Shown here: one piece after another, positions 6,477 through 18,582 of the stretch
Layout: every line of letters starts with the position of its first letter
How positions within the stretch are numbered: the stretch's first letter is position 1
Assembly: GCA_964638055.1 (NCBI GenBank)
Contig: CAZWXF010000056.1
Span: 1 to 18,582, forward strand
Length of the DNA stretch: 18,582 nucleotides
Reading direction: 5' to 3'
Origin: Prado023 sp964638055
Lineage (GTDB): Bacteria; Actinomycetota; Actinomycetes; S36-B12; CAIYMF01
Position numbers and translations under genes: made by a program
Notes under the pieces: generated by a model
Told to the model about the DNA's origin: nothing
Seen by the model: the letters and a program-made list of their open reading frames with translations, nothing else
Databases searched by the model: none

Positions 6477-8030
6477 TCACAGCTCGAATCGTGACTTGAA
6501 CGGGAAGAGCACCTCCAGCAGCTCGGTCGCCGCCGAGGTCATCTCCTCCCAGCTCATCAGGGCGTCGTCGCGCATGTTGAAGCAGAAGAACTTCGCGCGC
6601 CGAAGTGGCCTCGCGAATGCGAGCATCTCGGTGCGGTCCGCGATCCCAGCCAGGTCCAGATAGGCATACCTGGGTGCGATCGTTACGGCGCGCCCGGTCA
6701 ACAGGGCGTACCACATGACCAGCTGGATGGGCGCGATGTCGCTGGCGGAGCGGAACTGGTTCCCGGCAGTGGTCTTCCACTCCTGCGCGTACCGGCTCTC
6801 GACCTCAGCGTTGATGGAGCGACGCATTGGCAGTGGCGTGTGCTTCAGCTTCTGTGTCAGGACGACCCCGAAGTCCCGCTCCAGGAGCGCCCGCACGTTT
6901 CGCCCGGCCAGTCCCGGCGCTGTCTCATCCGGCGCCGGCGGTCCGGGCGCGATGGCTGCGGAGGAGGGCTGGAAGGCTGGCAGCCCGTTGATCGTGAAGA
7001 AGTCCGTGACGGTTGTGCGGTCGCCGAGCATCAGGTCGTCGTTGAAGTAGATGAAGTGCTCTGACATCCCCGGTATCCGGTGGAGGCCGGATTCGATGGC
7101 GTGGGAGTTGAAGGTGGGAAGAGTGGCGAACCCATCGAGGATGTCTCGGTGATCGACGAGGATGACCTGGCGTTCGTCCAACCAGTCGGGCTTCTGATCA
7201 TCGGTGACCAGGTAGATGTTGCGGACGAACGGGGCGTACATGTCCAGGGAGCGCAGCGAGAACTTCAGCTCGTCGAAGCTGCGGTGCCGCGCCTCCTCCT
7301 TGGCATGGGCGTCATCGGTGGCTGGGTTCGACAGCCACTTCTTCCGGGCTGCCCAGTACTTCGGGTCGCTGGAGCTCACCCACGTGTAGACCACGTCCAC
7401 GGGCTCGGTCCAGTCCATCGGTGTGATCGCGGTCAGTGACTCCCAGGTGGTCAGCTGCTGGCCGCGGAACTCCATCGGCTCGGTCCGCTCGTCGGACAGG
7501 GGGATGGTGAGGCCTCGGGCATGGGTCTGGGGGGAGACCATGTCTGTCTCGGTCCGCTCCCAGGACTCGACCTCGACGGACGAGATCAACCCGATCTTGC
7601 GATTGCCCCCCGGATCCCAGGTGGTCGTGTACATCCGGAACGCGGCCGGGGCTGGTGGAACCTTCCGCGGATCAGCTCGCGTCCAGGTGTTCGTCAATGG
7701 TTCGAAGACTTCGATGTGCCAGATGGGACCCAGACGGGCGAGCAGCACTGAGAGCACCCGGTCCGGGGCCTCGAACGTGGCCAGTCGTGTCCGGCCCGGC
7801 CGCGTACGCTGCTTGACCAGCCAGTGGTCCACCTCGGCGTCGCCCAGGATTCTGACGATCTCTGCGAGATGCTCCGCTGAGCGCTGCTCCTGGCTGGTCT
7901 CGGTCTTGATCACCATGTCGCGCTCGGAACGCGACCAGCGCGGTCGACGTCTGGCCAGGGCCCGCGGTGCCCGCCTGAGCTTCTGCTCAGTGCCAGGGGG
8001 CCACGGCCGTCGCCCTCGTTGTTGGTTCAA
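6477..8030 (-). CDS. Stealth-family exopolysaccharide/capsule phosphotransferase
   Basis: A 517-residue protein of the Stealth family, which moves sugar-1-phosphates from nucleotide sugars to build phosphate-linked surface polysaccharides and is related to the catalytic core of the animal GlcNAc-1-phosphotransferase. Conserved regions in order: CR1 DVVYTWVSSSDPKYW (212-226), CR2 from RHRSFDELKFSLRSLDMYAP (248-267) through YLVTDDQKPDWL, LPTFNSHAIESGLHRIPG and FIYFNDDLMLG (to 336), CR3 around HTPLPMRRSI (397-406) to about 446, CR4 near FFCFNMRDD (481-489). The N-terminal 40 residues are Arg/Pro-rich. The frame continues upstream to 8084, but TTG at 8030 has a perfect AAGGAG 8 bases before it and is preferred. 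CR1 has V-S-S-S-D where V-[DN]-G-[ST]-D is usual. No signal peptide or glycosyltransferase neighbour is visible; the substrate is unknown. Confidence 0.9.
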   Translation of the reverse strand: MNQQRGRRPWPPGTEQKLRRAPRALARRRPRWSRSERDMVIKTETSQEQRSAEHLAEIVRILGDAEVDHWLVKQRTRPGRTRLATFEAPDRVLSVLLARLGPIWHIEVFEPLTNTWTRADPRKVPPAPAAFRMYTTTWDPGGNRKIGLISSVEVESWERTETDMVSPQTHARGLTIPLSDERTEPMEFRGQQLTTWESLTAITPMDWTEPVDVVYTWVSSSDPKYWAARKKWLSNPATDDAHAKEEARHRSFDELKFSLRSLDMYAPFVRNIYLVTDDQKPDWLDERQVILVDHRDILDGFATLPTFNSHAIESGLHRIPGMSEHFIYFNDDLMLGDRTTVTDFFTINGLPAFQPSSAAIAPGPPAPDETAPGLAGRNVRALLERDFGVVLTQKLKHTPLPMRRSINAEVESRYAQEWKTTAGNQFRSASDIAPIQLVMWYALLTGRAVTIAPRYAYLDLAGIADRTEMLAFARPLRRAKFFCFNMRDDALMSWEEMTSAATELLEVLFPFKSRFEL

Positions 8031-8038
8031 GGCCACTA

Positions 8039-8044
8039 CTCCTT
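8039..8044 (-). promoter_or_regulatory. ribosome binding site that decides the Stealth gene start
   Basis: The minus strand reads AAGGAG, then 8 bases, then TTG (8030-8028). The in-frame GTG at 8084 and the ATG at 7916 (codon 39 from the TTG) have no comparable Shine-Dalgarno, so TTG is the best start. No convincing promoter is visible in the 194-base divergent gap to the HhH-GPD gene. Confidence 0.6.
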
Positions 8045-8224
8045 CGCGATGTGGGTCATGCTGGCACCGATCCACGACGTTCACGCGGTGGAGAGGTCCT
8101 GCAGAACCCGGGCGGATCCCCTGGAGGGGTGGGTCACAACGCCACGGGTCCCCAGAGGCCCAGCCGGGTGCGAAGGTGCCCGCTCGCGGGGGACGACCGC
8201 AGCGAGGGGCGGCAGAATGCTGTC

Positions 8225-8815
8225 ATGACCCCATTGCGCCTGGCCCAGGAGCCTGCGGCGGACTCCCTGCTGTCCCGGGATCCGTTCGCGCTGCTCGCCG
8301 GCATGCTCCTTGACCAGCAGTTCCCGATGGAGCGCGCCTTCGCCGGTCCGTACCTGCTTGCCAGTCGACTCGGCTGGGATCGGCTCGATCCGGCGGCACT
8401 CGTCGCGCTCCCCGAGGATGCGCTGCTCGCCGCGGCGGCCGGGCCGCCGGCCATCCACCGCTATCCCAAGTCGATGGCGGCGCGGATCATCGAGCTGGCG
8501 CGGGTCGTGCTCGACCAGTACGACGGGGACGCATCGGCCATCTGGGCGCCCGGGCGCAGCGGCCCCGAGGTGTACGCAACCCTGCGGGGCCTGCCGGGGT
8601 TCGGGGAGCAGAAGGCGAGGATCTTCCTGGCCCTGCTCGGCAAGCAGCTCGGAGTCGATGCCGAGGGCTGGCGTGACGTCGTCGGGCCCTACGGCCAGGA
8701 CGGTTCCTTCAGGTCGGTGGCCGATGTGGTGGGCCCCGAGTCGTTGGCCAGGGTTCGTGAGACCAAGCAGGCGGCCAAGGCGGCAGCGAAGGCGGCCAGG
8801 GCTGGCGACGGCTGA
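8225..8815 (+). CDS. HhH-GPD family base-excision-repair-like protein (TIGR03252 type)
   Basis: A 196-residue protein resembling the actinobacterial HhH-GPD family named TIGR03252, a divergent relative of endonuclease III/AlkA DNA glycosylases whose activity is not established. Seen: RDPFALLAGMLLDQQFPMERAF (18-39), HRYPKSMAARI (78-88), the helix-hairpin-helix LRGLPGFGEQKARIFLALLGKQLG (120-143), and GWRDVVGPYGQDGSFRSVADV (148-168). The tail is Lys/Ala-rich. There is no iron-sulfur cysteine cluster. The usual Nth catalytic lysine position is glutamine here (Q129) with K130 one residue later. ATG 8225 is chosen because the family motif begins a few residues inside it; its Shine-Dalgarno (GAGGGG) is distant and weak. 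The longer open frame from 8051 lacks family similarity. Confidence 0.88.
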   Translation: MTPLRLAQEPAADSLLSRDPFALLAGMLLDQQFPMERAFAGPYLLASRLGWDRLDPAALVALPEDALLAAAAGPPAIHRYPKSMAARIIELARVVLDQYDGDASAIWAPGRSGPEVYATLRGLPGFGEQKARIFLALLGKQLGVDAEGWRDVVGPYGQDGSFRSVADVVGPESLARVRETKQAAKAAAKAARAGDG

Positions 8816-8841
8816 ACAGGCTCGAGACGTGACTCGGGGAT

Positions 8842-8871
8842 TTGGCCGGCGGTCCGTGGGTCACGTACTCT
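8842..8871 (+). promoter_or_regulatory. probable promoter of the rplJ-rplL operon
   Basis: TTGGCC (8842-8847) and TACTCT (8866-8871) are separated by 18 bases. The -35 matches TTGACA at 4 of 6 and the -10 fits the actinobacterial TAnnnT pattern. Transcription would start near 8878, immediately before the conserved L10-leader sequence, which supports the assignment. Confidence 0.55.
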
Positions 8872-8877
8872 TGCCGG

Positions 8878-8981
8878 TGCCGAAGACCGCAGGTCTCCAC
8901 CCAGGTGGACGAAAGCCCCGAACCGTCGGGCGACCCGCGCAGGTGTGAGCAGTGAAGCGCCCCGAGTTGCTCGGGTTGCGC
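8878..8981 (+). ncRNA. ribosomal protein L10 leader (autoregulatory mRNA element)
   Basis: Between the promoter and rplJ lie the sequence blocks that mark actinobacterial L10 leaders: GAAGACCGCAGGT (8882-8894) and CCGCGCAGGTG (8935-8945). Stems seen: TCCAC/GTGGA (8896-8900 with 8905-8909), CCCGA/TCGGG (8917-8921 with 8926-8930), and GCGC-CCCGAG / CTCGGG-TT-GCGC (8957-8966 with 8970-8981), 10 pairs with a TT bulge. The L10-L12 complex is known to bind such leaders and repress rplJL translation. The match is from pattern recognition; exact boundaries need a covariance-model search. Confidence 0.75.
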
Positions 8982-8986
8982 CCGCG

Positions 8987-9084
8987 CCCCGCCTGCGCCG
9001 GGGTGCCCTCCATCTGGGCCGTCGCCTCGGAGCCAGCGCTCCCGGCGAACTGGAGTGCCATGCCCGCCACCACTGGCGCGGGCA
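8987..9084 (+). promoter_or_regulatory. further hairpins in the rplJ leader
   Basis: CCCCG (8987-8991) pairs with CGGGG (8999-9003). TGCCC-GCCA (9061-9069) pairs with TGGC-gc-GGGCA (9074-9084) around CCAC, 9 pairs with a GC bulge; an alternative pairing is TGCCCGC with GCGGGCA. The last hairpin ends 11 bases before the AGGAG (9096-9100) of rplJ, where it could affect ribosome access or act as an attenuator. Confidence 0.45.
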
Positions 9085-9104
9085 GGGAGTCGAAGAGGAG
9101 AACC

Positions 9105-9779
9105 ATGGCGCGGAATCCCAAGACCACTGCTGTGGCCGAGATCACCGACGAGTTCCGCGCGTCGAACGCCGCGGTCCTCACCGAGTACCGCGGGCTCACG
9201 GTGGCACAGCTCAAGGAGCTGCGTCGTTCGCTGCAGGGCAACGCCTCGTACTCGGTCGTCAAGAACACCCTGACGAAGATCGCCGCCAAGGATGCCGGTG
9301 TCGAGGGGCTGGACGAGTTCCTCGTAGGTCCCAACGCGATCGCCTTCGTCACGGGGGACCCGGTCGAGGCGGCCAAGGGCATCCGCGAGTTCGCCAAGGC
9401 CCACCCGAAGCTGGTCGTGAAGGCCGGCTATCTGGATGGCCGCGTGCTGACCGCCGCGGAGGTCAGCAAGCTGGCCGACCTGGAGTCGCGTGAGGTCCTG
9501 CTCGCCAAGCTGGCCGGTGCGATGAACGCCTCGCTGCAGCAGGCCGTCTCGCTGTTCGCGGCTCCGCTGTCCAAGGCTGCCCGCACGCTGGACGCCCTGC
9601 GCGCCGCCGCGGAGGAGAACCCCGCGATCATCGGGGGTGCGGGCACGGCGCCGGTCGCCGAGCCTGTTGCCGAGCCCGTTGCCGAGGCGAGCGCCGATGC
9701 CGAGGCTGCTGGATCCCCGGTCGAGGCTGACGCCGAGACCACGGCTGCCCCGGCAGCCCAGGAGAACGCCGAGGGCTGA
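9105..9779 (+). CDS. rplJ: 50S ribosomal protein L10
   Basis: A 224-residue protein that anchors L7/L12 dimers to the ribosomal stalk and represses its own mRNA with L12. Seen: MARNPKTTAVAEI, VLTEYRGLTVAQLKELRRSL (24-43), YSVVKNTLTKIAA (49-61), FVTGDPVEAAKGIREFAK (81-98), and the C-terminal L12-binding helix (about 130-168). Typical L10 is about 165-180 residues; this one adds an Ala/Glu/Pro-rich acidic tail from about 172, including VAEPVAEPVAEA (184-195). The open frame extends upstream to 8952, but ATG 9105 has AGAGGAG just before it and gives the family N-terminus; upstream residues would be translated leader. Confidence 0.97.
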   Translation: MARNPKTTAVAEITDEFRASNAAVLTEYRGLTVAQLKELRRSLQGNASYSVVKNTLTKIAAKDAGVEGLDEFLVGPNAIAFVTGDPVEAAKGIREFAKAHPKLVVKAGYLDGRVLTAAEVSKLADLESREVLLAKLAGAMNASLQQAVSLFAAPLSKAARTLDALRAAAEENPAIIGGAGTAPVAEPVAEPVAEASADAEAAGSPVEADAETTAAPAAQENAEG

Positions 9780-9801
9780 TCCGCCCTGGGTATCAGCCCA
9801 C

Positions 9802-9815
9802 CCGGCCCTGGCCGG
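9802..9815 (+). other. hairpin between rplJ and rplL
   Basis: CCGGC (9802-9806) pairs with GCCGG (9811-9815) around CCTG in the 61-base gap, and a 4-bp stem TGGG/CCCA (9787-9800) precedes it. They sit just upstream of the strong AGAAAGGA of rplL. They may help adjust rplL output, since L12 is needed in several copies per L10; this role is inference. Confidence 0.4.
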
Positions 9816-9840
9816 AACCCCATCTAGAAAGGACGCCATT

Positions 9841-10233
9841 ATGGCGAAGCTGAGCACCGACGACCTGCTCGACGCGTTCAAGGAGATGACGCTGATCGAG
9901 CTGTCCGAGTTCGTCAAGCAGTTCGAGGACACCTTCGGCGTGACCGCTGCTGCCCCGGTCGCAGTGGCTGCTGTCGGAGCCCCGGCCGGCGGCGGCGCCG
10001 CTGCGGAGGTCGTCGAGGAGCAGGACGAGTTCGACGTCATCCTCGAAGCGGCCGGTGACAAGAAGATCCAGGTCATCAAGGAGGTCCGCACCCTGACCTC
10101 CCTGGGCCTGAAGGAGGCCAAGGATCTGGTCGAGGCCGCCCCCAAGGCCGTCGTCGAGAAGGTCACCAAGGAGGCCGCGGAGAAGGCCAAGGCAGCGCTG
10201 GAGGCCGCTGGCGCCACCGTCTCCGTCAAGTGA
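9841..10233 (+). CDS. rplL: 50S ribosomal protein L7/L12
   Basis: A 130-residue acidic stalk protein that recruits translational GTPases. It has the N-terminal dimerisation domain (MAKLSTDDLLDAFKEMTLIE, to about 33), a flexible Ala/Gly-rich hinge (about 37-57: AAAPVAVAAVGAPAGGGAAA) and a C-terminal factor-binding domain (about 62-130: EFDVILEAAGDKKIQVIKEV, SLGLKEAKDLVEAAPK, ending GATVSVK). ATG 9841 has AGAAAGGA 7 bases upstream. It follows rplJ in one operon and is followed by a run of stem-loops rather than directly by rpoB. Confidence 0.98.
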   Translation: MAKLSTDDLLDAFKEMTLIELSEFVKQFEDTFGVTAAAPVAVAAVGAPAGGGAAAEVVEEQDEFDVILEAAGDKKIQVIKEVRTLTSLGLKEAKDLVEAAPKAVVEKVTKEAAEKAKAALEAAGATVSVK

Positions 10234-10254
10234 CCCCCTGCGTCGTAGGCCACT

Positions 10255-10337
10255 GACCGACTCGGCTCGGTCGAGCCCCCGAGGCCGCACACCCGGGGGC
10301 AATGGTGCGCGACGGAGGGCCCGCAACCGTCGGGCCC
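10255..10337 (+). terminator. three successive stem-loops after rplL
   Basis: GACCGA (10255-10260) pairs with TCGGTC (10267-10272). GCCCCCG (10275-10281) pairs with CGGGGGC (10294-10300). GGGCCCG (10317-10323) pairs with CGGGCCC (10331-10337). All are perfect with loops of 6, 12 and 7 bases. They begin about 20 bases after the rplL stop and lead into the 20-bp hairpin described next. Probably they act as attenuators or 3' stabilisers of the rplJL mRNA. Confidence 0.55.
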
Positions 10338-10340
10338 GAG

Positions 10341-10386
10341 CAGCCAGTGAGGCGCGCCCCCCAGCAGGGGCGCGCCTCACTGGCTG
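10341..10386 (+). terminator. perfect 20-bp stem-loop after rplL (terminator/attenuator)
   Basis: CAGCCAGTGAGGCGCGCCCC (10341-10360) is exactly complementary to 10367-10386 around the 6-base loop CCAGCA; a G-T pair can extend it. No T tract follows, which fits actinobacterial I-shaped terminators. In E. coli the rplL-rpoB gap holds an attenuator and an RNase III site, so a comparable role in setting the ratio of ribosomal-protein to polymerase mRNA is plausible. A double-stranded arm this long would also be an RNase III substrate. Confidence 0.8.
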
Positions 10387-10480
10387 TGCGCCACCGGCTG
10401 TGCGCGCCCAGGGAGAACGTGGCACGCGGGTTCGCTGGGACGAACGAGGCTCACCCGCCCCAGACGTGCAGCACTGCACA

Positions 10481-10552
10481 CGAAATGCGCGTTCACAGCA
10501 CACTCTTCGCCCCTGCCCTCCCGAGTCGCGCTCGAAATCTGCGTTCTCAGCA
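10481..10552 (+). repeat. pair of imperfect 20-base intergenic repeats
   Basis: CGAAATGCGCGTTCACAGCA (10481-10500) and CGAAATCTGCGTTCTCAGCA (10533-10552) agree at 17 of 20 positions with a 52-base period. A looser relative (ACGCAAAGTTCAG, around 10569-10582) and the arm-loop sequence of the 10609-10642 hairpin (CACGAGACGCGCAT) share parts of the motif. Their spacing and position before rpoB suggest protein-binding or dispersed repeat elements; the identity is unknown. Confidence 0.6.
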
Positions 10553-10608
10553 TCGGGAACGGGGTCATAACGCAAAGTTCAGGTGCGAAGTCCGCAGAGG
10601 GCCGCCGG

Positions 10609-10642
10609 GACAGGCCACGAGACGCGCATCTCGTGGCACGTC
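10609..10642 (+). other. 12-pair stem-loop upstream of rpoB
   Basis: GCCACGAGA (10614-10622) pairs perfectly with TCTCGTGGC (10629-10637) around CGCGCA. Outside a 2x2 internal loop (AG/AC), GAC (10609-10611) pairs with GTC (10640-10642). No T tract follows. It could be a second attenuator, part of a small RNA, or a DNA-binding palindrome. Confidence 0.6.
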
Positions 10643-11043
10643 TTGGGGACCCGCCAGATCCGGCCCCTCCTGCTGCTCGGATGGTGCTGCGCGAACGCCC
10701 TGGATGCTTCGCCGCCGCTGGGATCGCGACCCGGATTCGCAGCCCCAAGCATCGGCCCCCGCTGACGAGCCCCCGGATTCGAGGGCATCCCGGGCGACAT
10801 CCAGGACGTGGAGCGTCGACGTTTCGCTGGACCCTTGCAGAACCCTTTGCGCCCCAGTACTTGACTACCGCGCCCCCTGGATGCACCCTGTTGGCAGCAA
10901 CTTCGCCTGCCAGCAGGTGCCCGCTCTTCTGGGCACGCCAGATGGCGGTTCGAGGATCGCGACGAAGGTCCGGACACCGGCTGTCGGGTGGGTCCGAGAC
11001 CTCGCGAGATCGATGAGCCGTCAACCGGATCCGCCGGACAGGG

Positions 11044-11072
11044 TCGACAGCGGCTGCCCGCTCGGGTATGCT
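11044..11072 (+). promoter_or_regulatory. rpoB-rpoC promoter
   Basis: TCGACA (11044-11049) and TATGCT (11067-11072) are separated by exactly 17 bases. They match the sigma-70-type consensus at 5 of 6 and 4 of 6, and the -10 fits the actinobacterial TAnnnT. Transcription would start near 11079, giving a leader of roughly 105 bases before the rpoB TTG. It is the best promoter in the window by hexamer match and spacing. Confidence 0.72.
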
Positions 11073-11109
11073 GCCTTTTTGCGCTGCCCACCGACCTCGC
11101 CCTGACCCG

Positions 11110-11166
11110 TGTGTATCGTCGCGCGGGCTCTCAGCGGGCCTGAAAGCAGGGCGACGACCGTACACA
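11110..11166 (+). promoter_or_regulatory. long leader hairpin before rpoB
   Basis: TGTGTA (11110-11115) pairs with TACACA (11161-11166), and TCGTCGC (11116-11122) pairs with GCGACGA (11151-11157): 13 pairs interrupted only by a CCG bulge (11158-11160) on the 3' side. The apical region of 28 bases contains weak internal pairings. The stem ends 5 bases before GGAAGGA (11172-11178), the rpoB ribosome binding site, so folding could affect translation start. No factor can be named. Confidence 0.6.
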
Positions 11167-11184
11167 GTCCTGGAAGGACCTGTC

Positions 11185-14652
<3,468 letters not shown>

Positions 14653-14703
14653 CCCGACCGCTGACCCGAACTGACGACGACACGACAACATAAGGAACAC
14701 ACC

Positions 14704-18582
<3,879 letters not shown>

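Larger units (their letters stand above)
10387..11043 (+). other. gene-free stretch upstream of the rpoB promoter
   Basis: No credible gene is present on either strand. Open frames exist (plus 10302-11105, minus 10377-11489), but they run through the hairpins and have Arg/Pro/Ser-rich, domain-less translations. The stretch contains a 10-base direct repeat GGCTGTGCGC (10382-10391 and 10396-10405), a family of 20-base motifs (10481-10552), a 12-pair stem-loop (10609-10642), and overlapping inverted repeats CCTGC/GCAGG (10906-10917) and GTGCCC/GGGCAC (10917-10936). A TTGACT at 10861 looks like a -35, but no matching -10 lies 16-19 bases later. Confidence 0.6.

Noticed and set aside
8051..8224. 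Longer start for the HhH-GPD gene
   Set aside because: The extra 58 residues are low-complexity and would overlap the likely 5' region of the divergent Stealth gene; family members begin near the ATG at 8225.
8952..9104. N-terminal extension of rplJ from GTG 8952
   Set aside because: These bases belong to the L10 leader and carry its hairpins; the canonical MARNPKT start at 9105 has a clear Shine-Dalgarno.
10861..10890. TTGACT as an additional promoter before rpoB
   Set aside because: The -35 is good, but no TAnnnT-type -10 lies 16-19 bases downstream, so no promoter was called.
10302..11105. 267-codon plus-strand open frame in the rplL-rpoB gap
   Set aside because: It runs through the perfect 20-bp hairpin and the rpoB promoter, has no Shine-Dalgarno, and its Arg/Pro/Ser-rich translation shows no domain; it is a product of G+C-rich sequence lacking stops.

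Overview
The window is from a high-G+C actinobacterium (Actinomycetota). Four things point there: strong G/C bias at third codon positions, RNA polymerase sequences close to the mycobacterial/streptomycete type (including the actinobacteria-specific coiled-coil insert in beta-prime at residues about 141-230), a gene of the actinobacterial HhH-GPD family TIGR03252, and a Stealth-type phosphotransferase. The exact genus cannot be read from the sequence; a Micrococcales- or Propionibacteriales-like organism is a guess. It is core chromosome: the conserved rpmG - murB - aminotransferase - tRNA-Trp - secE - nusG - rplK - rplA - rplJ - rplL - rpoB - rpoC transcription/translation cluster, with a few lineage-specific insertions.

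Layout. 1-128: 3' end of rpmG (L33). 307-1224: a formate/nitrite (FNT) family channel overlapping murB by 4 bases. 1221-2246: murB. 2336-3544 (minus strand): a PLP-dependent aspartate-type aminotransferase. 3677-3749: tRNA-Trp(CCA). 3846-6301: secE, nusG, rplK, rplA. 6477-8030 (minus strand): a Stealth-family exopolysaccharide phosphotransferase. 8225-8815: HhH-GPD base-excision-repair-like protein. 8842-9104: promoter and L10-type leader. 9105-10233: rplJ and rplL. 10234-11184: a 951-base gene-free, hairpin-rich stretch ending in the rpoB promoter and leader. 11185-14652: rpoB. 14704 to the window end: rpoC, open at the edge and probably lacking only a few C-terminal codons.

How the genes work together. 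SecE is the essential small translocon subunit. NusG couples RNA polymerase to Rho and to ribosomes. L11/L1 and L10/L12 build the L1 stalk and the GTPase-associated stalk, and RpoB/RpoC are the catalytic core of RNA polymerase. The RNA-level structure between genes suggests several control points: an L10 leader before rplJ, a two-helix element before rplA that could be an L1 target, four successive stem-loops after rplL (the last a perfect 20-bp hairpin), and a separate rpoB promoter followed by a long leader hairpin.

Several core genes here start with TTG (secE, rpoB, rpoC, and by the best SD match the Stealth gene). I found no CRISPR array, insertion sequence, prophage or toxin-antitoxin pair. 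The most interesting material is the non-coding RNA/DNA structure around rplL-rpoB and the odd placement of the FNT and Stealth genes, not a new multigene system.
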